A stretch of 64,000 nt of DNA from Gnetum montanum (lineage: Eukaryota; Streptophyta; Gnetopsida; Gnetales; Gnetaceae). The notes beneath the pieces were generated by a model. That model was given only the letters and a program-made list of their open reading frames with translations. It did not search any database and had not been told where the DNA came from. This document shows, one piece after another, positions 8,422 to 19,400 of the stretch. The stretch spans positions 1,174,207 to 1,238,206 of the forward strand of contig MNCI01018059.1 of NCBI GenBank assembly GCA_015680685.1, in the 5' to 3' direction. Both the position numbers and the translations under genes were made by a program. Position 1 is the first letter of the stretch, and each line of letters opens with the position of its first letter.

Positions 8422-9309
8422 CTAGTTGTTGAGTTGCCTCTTGATCTTTTGTAACTTAACGTGTGGGGCTAGGTGTATGGGTATGATTTTATATTCATCT
8501 TCCCCTTCATCTGTGATGTCAAAGGGTAGTTCTGACCAAGAAACATCAGCAAGAATGACTCCTATGTCTGTGTCTTCTTCTATTTCTTCAGTGCTAGTTG
8601 GATTGTGAGTCAACGTTGGGTTCACGTTTTGATGTATGATCATGGTTTCTTGTTTAGGCTTAATGAACTCAATTTCTAAGTCTTGACCTACCTCAAGGTA
8701 TGAGGAAATGATCGATGTTGTTGTATCCCCATGTATGATGATCTCACCTCCATCGTAAGGTAGATGTATCTCCTGATGGATTGGTGAAGATACGGCTTTA
8801 AGTTAAGCTAGCCAAGGATGTCCTAGGATTAGATTAAACCCTAGTATTTCATCAACCACTATGAATTCAGCCAATGCAGGGAATTGATCACCTGCTATGA
8901 AATCTAAGGTAACCATGCCTTTCACTCCCACACTGGAACCACTGAAAGATCTCAAGAAAGAGGTTGTTGTGGGCTGTATTTGTTCAATGAGTCCCAATTT
9001 TTCGATGATGGAAAAAGGTATTACATTTGTTGCTGCACCATCATCGACATGCACCCTATGTATTTTGAAATGATCAACCTGTATTGTTATGAACATAGGG
9101 GCCATGGTGATTTCCCCTGTTTTCTCATCTAGCTTAATGTCCTTAACACGGAACTCTAAGGATGTGGTCTTCAATTCCTGAAGTTGTGGGGATAATACTG
9201 CATAAATGGATGGTTCGTCTGCAGGAAGATCCTCACTAACAGGAATTGAAGTTAGCATCCGTACGAGAGCCTCTCGATGTACTGGTGAAGTCATTACTAG
9301 GTCATACAA
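8422..9309 (-). pseudogene. Tat aspartic protease, copy A
   Basis: The minus-strand protease keeps an active-site region VDDGAATNVIP and the later segment FNLILGHPWLA, both typical of Ty3/gypsy proteases. The frame stops right after the latter (near 8803), where copy B has Gln; the downstream tail (8422-8643) is in the same frame. A second stop separates it from the upstream gag part at 9328. It duplicates copy B at 10289-11281. Confidence 0.8.
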
Positions 9310-9327
9310 ACTTAAAGAAGTATTCTT

Positions 9328-9732
9328 TTATTTTAAGGCTTGTGTGACCTGGGTCAACGCATTTGCTAGGTTTTTGCCGTTTGGGACATTCTTATCTGTA
9401 GAGATTTGGTCCATTTGACCTAGCATTCGTATTTCTTGTGGAGGGGATTTTACGTTAGTAGCTGAGAATGCTGGGTTTGGGATATGACTTGTGACTTCAT
9501 CTTTGTTTTGGTGACTTGTACTAGGCTCATTAACGGATGAACTCATGGGAATGGTGCTTAGCGGTGTAGGCTTTGGTAGCCCTAATTCATGTCCATGGTT
9601 TTCTCTCTCCATGTGCTCTCTTTTTTCTCTTTCTAAGCGCTCTCTTATTAGCCTATCAGCAAGACGTTCTCGCAAAGGTTGTCGAGAAGTGGAGGTGGGT
9701 TGTGTGCCAGGGTGTTTTGGCACCCGGACCAC
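9328..9732 (-). pseudogene. Duplicated C-terminal gag segment, copy A
   Basis: A Pro/Ser/Arg-rich linker with a charged run (RERLADRLIRERLEREKRE), probably helical, then MDQISTDKNVPNGKNLANAL leading toward protease. It is the counterpart of 11182-11640. It retains 16 bp (around 9435) that copy B lost, so its frame is whole across that point. It is cut off upstream by the duplication junction at 9788. Confidence 0.75.
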
Positions 9733-10049
9733 AAAGGGAATGGGTCGGTTTTCAGATGGTATGTTTGTTGTGGTGGCAACTGAAGGAGGTATAAAATATT
9801 TGCATCGTTATCTTTATGTTTCATGTAAATATTTTGGTCATTTTTTTAATGTTTTTTATTGTTTTTCTTTGTTTTCTAGAGTATATGTCTGCAACTAAAT
9901 GTAACATAAATTTCTAAAGTGTAGTGCAAGATGTAAGGTAAATACTTGGAAAAGAAAGCAACGACTCTGCAAGAATCTAAATCATAACTTGTAACCTATA
10001 AGCGAAAGTTTAATGTAAGATGACGAAAGTTTGTAAATTTGTAATTTGT

Positions 10050-10275
10050 TAGCTCTAGTTTAAAGCCGTTTCAGGCTTGGTACATGAGTTTAAAGTTTTT
10101 GATGGACTATTGCATTTGTTGTTAAAGAAAGGATTACTAGTTTTATGCCATGGTGGGCCAAATAATGTTTTTAAGAAGTTTTAAATGGAACCGACCATTT
10201 CTGACCGTGGCTAGTTTAATTCGTAGTTTAACTTCATTTCAAATAGTTCGTAGTTTAACGTCATTTCGGACACTT
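10050..10275. repeat. Hairpin monomers in the protease-RT spacer, copy B
   Basis: Several monomers of the form agtttaacgtcatttcggac, including AAGCC-gtttca-GGCTT and GTC-atttcg-GAC. They match those at 8185-8410 and are related to the 3' UTR arrays. Confidence 0.6.
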
Positions 10276-10288
10276 TGCATCATTCGTT

Positions 10289-11281
10289 CTAGTTGTTGTG
10301 TTGCCTCTTGATCTTTTGTAACTTAACGTGTGGGGCTGGGTGTATGGGTATGATTTTATATTCATCTTCCCCTTCATCGGTGATGTCAAAGGGTAGTTCT
10401 GACCAAGAAACATCAGCAAGAATGACTCCTATGTCTGTGTCTTCTTCTATTTCTTCAGTGCTAGTTGGATTGTGAGTCAACGTTGGGTTCACGTTTTGAT
10501 GTATGTTCATGGTTTCTTGTTTAGGCTTAATGAACTCAATTTCTAAGTCTTGACCTACCTCAAGGTATGAGGAAATGATCGATGTTGTTGTATCCCCATG
10601 TATGATGATCTCACCTCCATCGTAAGGTAGATGTATCTCCTGATGGATTGGTGAAGATACGACTTTAAGTTGAGCTAGCCAAGGATGTCCTAGGATTAAA
10701 TTAAACCCTAGCATTTCATCAACCACTATGAATTCAGCCAATGTAGGGAATTGGTCACCTGCTATGAAATCTAAGGTAACCATGCCTTTCACTCCCACAC
10801 TGGAACCACTGAAAGATCTCAAGAAAGAGGTTGTTGTGGGTTGTATTTGTTCAGTGAGTCCCAATTTTTCAATGATGGAAAAAGGTATTACATTTGTTGC
10901 TGCACCATCATCGACATGCACCCTATGTATTTTGAAATGATCAACCTGTATTGTTATGAACATAGGGGCCATGGTTATTTCCCCTGTTTTCTCATCTAGC
11001 TTAATGTCCTTAACACGGAACTCTAAGGATGTGGTCTTCAATTCCTGAAGTTGTGGGGATAATACTGCATAAATGGATGGTTCGTCTGCAGGAAGATTCT
11101 CACTAACAGGAATTGAAGTTAGCATCCGTACGAGAGCCTCTCGATGTACTGGTGAAGTCATTTCTAGGTCATACAAACTTAAAGAAGTATTCTTTTGTTT
11201 TAAGGCTTGTGTGACTTGGGTCAACGCATTTGCTAGGTTTTTGCCGTTTGGGACATTCTTATCCGTAGAGATTTGGTCCAT
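10289..11281 (-). pseudogene. Tat aspartic protease, copy B (open frame)
   Basis: A 330-residue open frame, the better preserved protease copy. It starts at MDQISTDKN, contains the active-site region VDDGAATNVIPFS at about residue 128-140 and FNLILGHPWLA at about residue 195-205, and ends in an acidic tail (TSTEEIEEDTDIG). The second residue of the usual D-S/T-G triad is Asp. A 16-bp deletion just upstream (11282-11300) uncouples it from gag, so it could no longer be made as part of the Gag-Pro polyprotein. Confidence 0.8.
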
Positions 11282-11286
11282 TTAAC

Positions 11287-12750
11287 CTAGCATTCGTATT
11301 TTACGTTAGTAGTTGAGAATGCTGGGTTTGGGATATGACTTGTGACTTCATCTTTGTTTTGGTGACTTGTACTAGGCTCATTAATGGATGAACTCATGGG
11401 AATGGTACTTAGCGGTGTAGGCTTTGGTAGTCCTAATTCATGTCCATGGTTTTCTGTCTCCATGCACTCTCTTTTTTCTCTTTCTAAGCGCTCTCTTATT
11501 AGCCTATCGGCAAGACGTTCTCGCAAAGGTTGTCGAGAAGTGGAGGTGGGTTGTGTGCCAGGGTGTTTTGGCACCCGGACCACAAAGGGAATGTGTCGGT
11601 TTTCAGATGGTATGTTTGTTGTGGTGGCAACTGAAGGAGGTATGCGGATGATGAATGGTTCTGATGGTGTGGGGGACGTGCACATGGTAAAAGGGGTTTG
11701 AGGAGATGTTGGGGTAGGTGTGTTTTCTGAAGGCCTTCGAATCATAAAAGGTCTTTGCGGAACGTCTTATCTGTTTTCCATATTGATAGTATTAATCACA
11801 TATGGGGCATCATTGGTATTGGTAATGAGAGGATCCTTGTAGACCTCCATGGATTGGTTTTGAGGCCTTACTGGGTTTGTCTCGTCGAATACTACTTCAC
11901 CTCCATCTATCATACGTGGTATGTCTTTTTTCAACGCAAAGCAGTAATCAGTCCCATGACCACATCATTGGTGATATTCACAAAACCTATCCAACCTAAA
12001 GCTTTTTGGAATGGGAGGTTCATTGGATGTTGCTAAGGCTGGATTTTTGGCCAATTCGCAAAAGCAATCATGTCTTTATGAGGCCGCAGGAGACATTTGT
12101 TTATGTTGAATTAGCCCAGCCTTTAGAAATTGATCAAGCAGTTGAGAAGGCTTCATTGGCAATGGTGTGTATTGAGCAAGGTCTTTCCTTTTGAAGGTAC
12201 GGGCATGACCTGTGTTGTTGTTTCTATTTAAGGAATTTCCAGGTGTATGAGTGGGTGTGGTTCTTTCATAGTTGTTTGGGATAGCAGGTTATTTTCCCTC
12301 AGTCATTGCTGCTACCGTTGTTTTGGATTTATCTTTCCTCGTGTGTTGGCTCCTAAAGGTTGAGTAGGCTGGGTCATTACCTTTTTGTGCCACTTCTTCT
12401 ATGTCTTTGATTTGTACGAATTCTTGGCTCAATGTGCAGGCTTTTAGGTAGTAAAGTTTTGACTTAATAAAGTCATTCATGGTTGATTTAAGGATAGTGA
12501 GTAAATACGTTTCGGGGATAGGTTCGTGAAGTTCGTTTAAGGTTGCACTCCACCTTTGGATAAATTTCTATGCTGGCTCTAAAGGCGTTTGTTTAATTTG
12601 AATCAAGCTATCTAATGTGGCTTTAGGTTTCAAATTGTACTTGAAACAGGTGACAAATTGATGCAGAAAATTCTCTAAAGAAGATATGAAGCTACGGGGT
12701 AAAGATCGGTACCTATCTAAGGCCTTTCCGGTTAAGGACATTGCAAACAC
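11287..12750 (-). pseudogene. Tat Gag: capsid core, zinc knuckle and linker
   Basis: This continues in frame from the N-terminal gag at 12751. The capsid core has the usual retrotransposon Gag pattern (SLTGKALDRYRSLP, ISSLENFLHQF). At about 11940-12000 lies a Tat-type zinc knuckle (CEYHQ, then GHGTDYCFALKKDI, then IDGG). A Pro/Thr-rich linker follows to 11287. In-frame stops occur near 12568, 12289 and elsewhere, mostly where Gln or Trp is expected. The frame breaks at the 16-bp deletion before the protease. Confidence 0.8.
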
Positions 12751-13971
12751 TTACAAGATTACATGGGGCCATGCTTGAAGTAAAAGGCTTTCGATTCTAA
12801 ATGTCACTAGGTGGGCATTTGGGTCCCCTTCTTCATTGTACTTGGTCAGTTGAGGTAATGAGACTCCTTTTGGCAAGGTCAAGGATGGAACTGAGGGGTC
12901 AATTGGGTCATCTTGATAGAAATCTAGTACCTTGCCTTCCTCATTGTTGAAAGTTTTAAGGCGTTTTAGTTCTTCTGCCAATGAGTGCATCATTTTTTGT
13001 GTGTTTTCCCATTCTTGGGCGATAGGTAAACCAATGGATTGAGTTGATTGTGGATGATAATGGTTTAATTGTTGCATTGTTTGTGGAAAAGCAGGTTGTT
13101 GGGCTAAAATTTGTTGTGGTGGGATGGTATTCAGGACTAAGACTATTGGTGGAACCCACTGCCCAGCCACAGGTTGTGTGGTAACACCTTGAACATGTTG
13201 GGTAGGAGTAATCAATGGTGCCCTATGAATTTGCATCAGGGGTATGTAATGGGTGGATGTGGAAGCTGGTATGATTGACGTTATTCCAGTTACTTGAGGT
13301 TGGAGGATTGAACCTGCGTTGGTTTGGGTGAGTTGTTGGGACTGTACTGGTGGAGGAATTATAGAAGTGGACACATCAGAGTGAATGTTATTGAGCACGG
13401 AGAAGATAGGAATGGAATGGGGAATAGGTCCTCGAGTGTTTGTGGACGAAGAAGGAAATACAGTTTCTTCCAGCAAAGGATGGAATAATGGGTTTGTGTG
13501 GGCATGAGGGCTAACGGTATGGTATGATTCTCCATGTTCAGATTGGGCTGCAAAGTCATCTTCTTCGTCTTGAAGCTCTATGGGAGGTAGTTGTAAGGCT
13601 TTACTTCTAGCCATAAGAAGTTGGGATATGATTTTATGATGGGTTTCAGACAATGGGATTATGTCAAAAGCTGAAGGGATAAACTCACGTCCTCCTTTGT
13701 GGATGAATTCATATTCTCGCTTAGCTTCCCTCTCTATACGATCAATGGGTAGGTTGGCTTGGATTTTGACACAGATAAAATTATACTGCTCGGGTGTAAG
13801 AGTTGCGTGAATAGGGCCTTTGCCTTGTAGCCTGAGGGATTGGCATGTAGGGCCTTGAGGATTTATGTGTTCAGTAATGGTTATGGATTTTGTAGCAGTC
13901 ATAAGGTTTGAAGCTTTAGCCCCAAAGTCAGCAATCGGTAGTGTTACTGGGTTGACTTGGGAAGATTCCAT
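12751..13971 (-). pseudogene. Tat Gag, N-terminal part
   Basis: The frame stays open upstream to 14154, inside the primer-binding site, so I prefer the methionine at 13971 (MESSQVNPVTLPIADFGAK) as the start. The protein has a basic-acidic N-terminal segment (RIEREAKREYEFIHKGGREF), a long Gln/Pro/Thr-rich middle, then EEGKVLDFYQDDPIDPSVP and the start of the capsid region. The only barrier to the next part is a TAA at 12751-12753 where CAA (Gln) is likely, so Gag probably continued to about 11290. Confidence 0.8.
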
Positions 13972-14134
13972 GATAAACGTGAATGGAATGGGGTAGATGA
14001 ATGGAGTTGGATTGCAAGCAGTTGTAGCATGGGGTGACACAAGCTTAGTGTGATTAACAGGGATGAAGAGACTCAAATGGGCAAGATGGATGAGTTTTGA
14101 TAGGTAGTGAAGTTTTAACCAATAACAAGAAAGT

Positions 14135-14153
14135 GGCCCTCCTTCTAGTGCCA
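14135..14153 (-). promoter_or_regulatory. Primer-binding site of the Tat element
   Basis: TGGCACTAGAAGGAGGGCC lies five bases inside the 5' LTR on the minus strand. It begins TGG, complementary to a tRNA CCA end. The gypsy element at the right end of the window has a related site at 61095-61112. I do not assign the tRNA. Confidence 0.7.
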
Positions 14154-14774
14154 AAAACTGTACTGTTCTAAATCGTCGGTGTACGGCTGGAAGGGAAACA
14201 GATACCGAGAGATCATCGGGCAGCCATAGCTGACCCTACCTTCGCCCGAGGGCAAGCTAGAAAAGTAAACGAAGGCAGAGTGCCTTGAATGGTTTGCACG
14301 CAAATCAACCAAGGACTTCCTCGAGCGTAAGCTACGGCTAGCGCTAGGGTTATCGTAAACATGATGTAAACGGAATGTAGACAACGATACGAAATGTAAA
14401 TAAAGCGTACTGAATTATGAATAAAGCATAAACAAAGTTATATTTGTAAAGCATAAATAGAACTAAATAATGTAAATGGGAGACAATAATGAAATTGTAT
14501 TGTATTGTTCAAACAGGAATATGCACCGGTCAAAGCGTAGTTGCACAAGTGTGGATGGCAAGTCAAATGCCTAGCCTCGGAATGATATGACACGATGATG
14601 CGATGATGAAATGGGATGAACGTGAGAAAAACTTAGAAGCCAAAAATCAGATGTGCTGAGCGCCCAAGGATTGCAAGTTCTGTCCTCAAGAATTGCCAAT
14701 CTCTCCAATCTTTGCCTCTTCCAATCTTCTTCTTCTTGTGTTTGCCCCCCCTTCATTTATGTGAACTGATAGGG

Positions 14775-14782
14775 TATTTATA
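14775..14782 (-). promoter_or_regulatory. TATA box of the Tat 5' LTR
   Basis: The minus strand reads CTATAAATACC, preceded by AAACCCTAGCC and AAACCCTAAC (telo-box type, plus 14785-14811). This is the expected promoter of the element. Confidence 0.65.
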
Positions 14783-15099
14783 GAGTTGGGTTAGGGTTTG
14801 GCTAGGGTTTTCAAGAATGGAATCAACGGTTGGGAGATGAGAGGAAAATAGATCTAGTGACATGTGTTCCACGGATAGTTGGCACGAGTTAGATGTGTGC
14901 TGGATATTTGCCTTCTTTGACCAGATTCAATGTATTTTACAATTTGTGGGTCATTCAAGCCCATGAAAATACAAACAAATTAGAAAAACAAGCCCTCAAG
15001 TGATAAAAATTTAGAAAGAAAATTTAGAAGGATTAACTTTGGCTTTGGCTCGCTTGAAAAATTATAAATATATAAATTTTTTTGTGAACAACATTTCCT

Positions 15100-15449
15100 G
15101 CTTTCAATGGGTCCATGCCAAACAACTTTAATCCATATTTCAGGATGATGCCAGCAGCAGTCAAACCCAATCTAATAATCAAAACAAATTTTCTCATGTA
15201 GCCAAAGGGAATCTTGCTATCACGAGTGGCGGTGTCATCTGTGGGAACGTCGTCAGAATCCAAGCATGCTCTAACACGCAGTAATTTTCTAAAATTGGGA
15301 TGTGCGCATAGGAATGGTGTAGAAGCTGTTGCTGCTATTACTATTCCTCTTGAGAGAGAATTCGGAAGCAGGTGAAAGTCGTCAAGATCTTGTCGACAGT
15401 AAGCAGAAGCACAAGTAGAAGCAACGCAATGGGATGCTGCTATCGCCAT
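15100..15449 (-). pseudogene. Captured plastid DUF3007-like fragment, 5' LTR copy
   Basis: The same fragment as at 1146-1495, opening MAIAASHCVASTCAS and ending GMDPLKAGNVV. It is open through the homologous part. Differences from the other copy are point changes. Confidence 0.55.
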
Positions 15450-15879
15450 GGCCTGGCCTGCACAGCTACACGTGGTCGCAGCCTTCAGATAATTTTTTTT
15501 CTTGTTATTGTTGCCTCTGTTTCTGCTATTTGCCAGTGATTTTCACTGCCATGTCACTATCATTGTTATTTACGACGGTTTGGTGACGACACTGTACTTT
15601 GTTGATGCATATGTCCATTGTCACATAGACTCTCCTTAGGTACGAGCGAATCATCAATAAAAGACATCACGATTCAAGTTGCATCTTTTTGCATTCTTCC
15701 TTGATCGATTGGAATAGAACAGTTGACAAATATTGCTCCCCAAAACTAGGCAATACAATAGTTTCTTTCTTTGAATTAGAAACAGCAGCGTGTTCCATGA
15801 AACTAGGGACGGTAAGAATCAGTGTCTGAAACTGATTTTTGTTTTGTCTAATAAATCCCTAGGCTCTCTGCATGGCAGC

Positions 15880-16189
15880 AATTAATTTTCCAGAATTTTC
15901 AGCGGTGGCAACTCTAGAATTTTCCAGAATTTTCAGCGGTGGAAACTCCAGAATTTTCTAGAATTTTCAACAGTGGCAACTCCAGAATTTTTAGAATTTT
16001 TAGTGATGGAAACTCCAGATGATATTCATAATTTTTAGCAGTGGCAACTCCAGATGATATTCCAACCAGCAAACCTTCTTGAAGTGCCATTTTCCTGGCC
16101 ATTTCAACAGCGTCATTACTAGAGATCTCATCTGGTATGTCTACATCCAATATACTTGGAACAAAGCCTACGCCGATGCCTTGGATTTA
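15880..16189 (-). pseudogene. Captured cysteine synthase fragment, 5' LTR copy
   Basis: The same fragment as at 1924-2203 ([18 protein letters not shown] is intact), but a one-base deletion near 16188 breaks the frame between the IQGIG part and the DVD part. Its internal tandem array (15890-16050) has about five units against about four in the other LTR. Confidence 0.8.
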
Positions 16190-16407
16190 CGAAGCCCAAA
16201 TTTCTGTTCATTTTCCCACGTGGCCGTCATCTGCAAATCGTGCTTAGCGCCACTGTGCGGAAAATGGAACATCGACAAGGAGTATGGTTTTGACTGGTCC
16301 ATCAAAGTAATGCAGGATACAGATTGGAGGAGAGGGGCGGTTGCCGGTGGTGCTTGACAGCGATGGTGGCAAGCAACGAGACGTGTGGCAAGGGCACAGA
16401 AACAGTG

Positions 16408-16566
16408 GTGCTGGGGTAGATCGTGGATAGCGGGCGGCCTGTTCACCCATGTTTTGGCCGCTATGTCCACCACGTAGTAATCCTGCAACAGCGCCAGATC
16501 CACGGAGTCGTATGTCCGTGGAACCACCATGATCAATAACATCAAAGTCACCACCACCGATGCAGA
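16408..16566 (-). pseudogene. Captured germin-like N-terminus, 5' LTR copy
   Basis: The same fragment as at 2426-2584 inside a longer open frame (to 16707). The hydrophobic leader is kept, but the mature start has become LALLQDYYVVD, losing the conserved first cysteine (Cys to Tyr). Confidence 0.7.
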
Positions 16567-16815
16567 CAATGTTTTGGTGGTGCTACTGGTGGCATGGTCT
16601 TTGCATTTTTTATTATTATTTTTTTGGCTATTATGATGGGAGCGTGACCTTTGATGGCTACTTCTTTTTCTGGATTTTGTGTGTGTCTCATCTGAAATCA
16701 AATCCAAGAAAGCCTACATCTAGTGTCGAAATCATAAACACAAATGCCCGCTGAACTTTGCGGAGGGTTTTGCACATATTCTGGAAAGTGCTAGGCTGAA
16801 ATTAGTGGTGTTTCA

Positions 16816-16820
16816 GTGAC
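16816..16820. repeat. Target-site duplication of the Tat element, right copy
   Basis: GTGAC pairs with GTGGC at 121-125. Beyond it the interrupted Athila-like coding sequence resumes. Confidence 0.75.
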
Positions 16821-18480
16821 CTCCACAAAGATTCTCATGAGGGTCCTAGAAAACGTGCAATTAATCTACATCAGGTACACACTAATTAACCAGGTTATTA
16901 GTGCACACCTTATAAAGGTGTCCATTGATTTCCATGAAGTGCTTAGCTTAATGAAGAAATTGTTGTCTCTTCTTGGAGTCTAGATCTTTTGGCATTTCTT
17001 GAATGAAAAAGATAAGTGACGATGCCATCATACCATTTTGGTTCTATGGGCACTTGTTCATTTATTGCATCAGCAAAGAGGAGTTCATTAGGAAATTGAT
17101 GAGATAGCAAGTTCTCCTCCTCTTTGCTATTCCATTGCAATCGAGACAAGTGGTCAACAACCACATTCTTAGTTCCTTTTTTATCTACTATTGTGAGATC
17201 AAATTCCTGTAAGATCACTAGCCATTATATAACATGGGGGCTCATCGTTGACTTATTCATGAGGAAACAAATGGCATTATGATCCATGTGCAAAAACACT
17301 TTATATCCAAGCATATAGTACCTAAACCTTTCTAGAGAAAATACCACTACCATTAGTTCTTTCTCTATAGTGGTGTATTTCAACTATGCACCCACAATGC
17401 TTTGACTTGCACAGTGGATGTAATGTGGAAAATTCTTATTATCCAACTATGTAAGCATGGCTTCCAAGGTGTAGTTAGATGCATCTATCATGATATGGAT
17501 TGGTTTATACTAGTTAGGTGGTCATAGAATTGAAGTCTCTACGAGCTTCTACTTGAGGCTTTGAAATGTATTTTCATATTCCTTGGTCTAGATGAATGGA
17601 GCATCTTTCTTTGTTAGTTCGACCAATAGTTTCACGATCTTAGAGAAATTCTCTATAAATTGCCAGTAGTAGCCAGTGTGTCGAAGGAATGATTGAACAT
17701 CTTTTATAGTTTTTGGTTGGTGAGTTATTCCTTGGATAACCCATATCTTTTTGGGATCTACCTTGATCCCCTTCTATAAAATTCTGTGCCGTGATACAAT
17801 GCCTTCTTAAACCATGAGATGGCTCTTTTGCTAATTAAGCCACAAGTTTGTTTCCACACATCTTTTGAGTACTTGCTCAAGGTTATCCAAGGCTTGCATG
17901 AATGTAGCACCATAAGTGGAGAAGTCATCCATAAAGGCTTCCACTCTGCTACCTATTTGTTATTGAAAGATGCTTAAAACTAGACATTGAAAAGTGGTAG
18001 GAGCGTTATACAAACCAAAAAGCATCTTATGATATGCAAGGATCCCCCAAGGACTTGTGAATGTTTTTTTTGGCCTAATCCTCTAGTGCAATTTGGATTT
18101 GGTTATAACCACTATAATCATCCAAAAAAATGTAATAGCAATGCCCAGATATGGTGTCCAACACTTGATCAATGAATGACAATAGAAAATGATCTTTGAA
18201 TGTTATCATGTTTAACAACCTAAAATCAATACAAACCTGTCGTTTTTCACCTCTCTTTGACCCTATCACGAGTGGGCCAACCCACTTACTATCTACAATG
18301 GGATAGATGAACCCTGCCTTAAGGAGTTGCTTAATCTCCTTTTTGATGGTTTACTTCAATTTTGGATTCAACCACCATTGTGGTTACCTTCTTGGGTTCA
18401 TGGATACATATGTGTAAATGTGATGCTAGCATATTCATGGATCAATTCCAGTGAGTTTAGGATATGACCAAGAAAAGGTT
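16821..18480 (-). pseudogene. Athila-like RT, RNase H and start of integrase
   Basis: RT blocks: KRGEKRQVCIDFRLLN and FLDDYSGYNQIQIA at 18075-18269, then the catalytic YxDD equivalent FMDDFSTYG at about 17900-17945. The retroviral-type RNase H follows at about 17220-17600 and ends LLLQEFDLTIVDKKG-like, then DHLSRLQW (16943-17218). The integrase N-terminus runs to 16821. The catalytic FMDD is intact, but stops and a probable frameshift prevent a continuous product. Confidence 0.75.
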
Positions 18481-19400
18481 GTTGGACATCTATTAATCAC
18501 TTTCAATAGTTTTGCTTTCTAATCAAGAGCAAGTTTGGCATTAAGTATAACCAGCTTGCCATTTTTTAAGAATGCATATTCCAGGATGATAGGTAGAGTT
18601 TTCAACTTTAGGGGCTCTTGTTTGAAATTCTTAGGGATCTCAAAATCTCCCCAATTGATATCATTATTTTCATTATCAAAGAGTTCGTGATGAACTTGAT
18701 CTAGTTCATCCATGCTTGCAACATAAGTGCATGTTAGGTTCTTAGTAGATTTCATGCACATTGTGCTACTATCAAAGTTAATGGTCAGCCATTGTGTGCT
18801 TTCTTATTTTCTGGCTGCTACGTATAGACACATTTGAATATCTACTTCATGTGCACATTGCTTGCATGAAGGAATAGATGCTTGTTTCACTAACTAGAGT
18901 TTCTACACGCAATTGCATCTTGTATCATTATACGCAATGCATGGAACTCGTCTCTTCTTGATCTTTCCAAATGCATTTTTCTTAGATATCTCCAAGGAAA
19001 GATCTTTGATGCCCATTTGTACATCAATAATGCTTAGCCATGTCCTTCCCATAATGATTGGAAAGTCCCCCTTATAGTTCTCAACCTTGATTACTAGGCA
19101 ATCGGCAAGATAAGATCACCCATAGATAGTGGTCACAATGTCTTCTACTAGAACTAATGAAATAGTAATGAATTAGTCTACCAATTTCAATATGATATTA
19201 CTCTTCTTGAGAGGTGATAAGTACTAGGCAATATACATTTCATAAGAAATCAAGTTCACACTAGAGCCTGAATCAAGAAGAGCTTTACATGGTTCATTCC
19301 TAGTAATCTATAAATAGATAAGAGGACTTCTAGGATTAGCTAATTTCCTGGAAAGGATGCTAGCTTGGATCTAATTAGATACAACATGAGTGAGCATAAC
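18481..19400 (-). pseudogene. Athila-like protease and protease-RT linker
   Basis: At about 19230-19290 the minus strand reads LLDSGSSVNLISYEMYIA, an aspartic-protease active site with a normal D-S-G. It is followed by a segment like GRTWLSIID (about 19035) and the linker at 18519-18761 (ELDQVHHELFDNEN, LKLKTLPIILEYAFLKNGK). Stops appear, several where Gln is expected. The plus-strand copy at 33350-34256 aligns throughout. Confidence 0.7.

Larger units (their letters stand above)
7922..9787. repeat. 1.87 kb internal tandem duplication, copy A
   Basis: It runs from ggtataaaatgg to ggaggtat and is repeated head to tail at 9788-11643. It contains the hairpin-monomer spacer, the whole protease and the C-terminal gag region. 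A 300-bp sample differs from copy B at about three positions. The 5-bp sequence GGTAT occurs at the left edge, the junction and the right edge. Confidence 0.9.
9788..11643. repeat. 1.87 kb internal tandem duplication, copy B
   Basis: The second copy, joined to copy A at the shared GGTAT. It continues at its right edge into the unique gag sequence (ggaggtatgcggatg), so this copy sits in the original gag context. It carries a 16-bp deletion near 11297 relative to copy A. Confidence 0.9.
126..16815 (-). mobile_element. Complete Tat-lineage Ty3/gypsy retrotransposon (16.7 kb)
   Basis: The element has two LTRs of 2707 and 2657 bp, each starting TG and ending CA. It has a primer-binding site next to the right LTR, a polypurine tract next to the left LTR, and a coding interior on the minus strand ordered gag, protease, RT, RNase H, second RNase H, integrase. 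A second, archaeal-type RNase H between the retroviral RNase H and the integrase is the known hallmark of the Tat clade (Ogre/Retand/TatI-III). By eye the LTRs differ by roughly a tenth in the first 200 bp, so the insertion is not recent. Coding regions carry stops, a frameshift and lost catalytic residues, so the copy is non-autonomous. It is nested in an Athila-like integrase. Confidence 0.9.
14159..16815 (-). repeat. 5' LTR of the Tat element
   Basis: A direct repeat of 126-2832. The TATA box lies at 14775-14782, so transcription would start near 14750 and run leftward. The captured gene fragments lie upstream of that promoter in U3; in an element transcript they would appear only in the 3' LTR-derived end. 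Confidence 0.9.

Noticed and set aside
7798-14154. Start of Gag at the first methionine (14154)
   Set aside because: That methionine lies inside the primer-binding site; the methionine at 13971 is more plausible.
16168-16707. 179-residue minus-strand frame in the 5' LTR as a single gene
   Set aside because: It is a chance join of LTR sequence, the germin-like fragment and the start of the cysteine synthase fragment.
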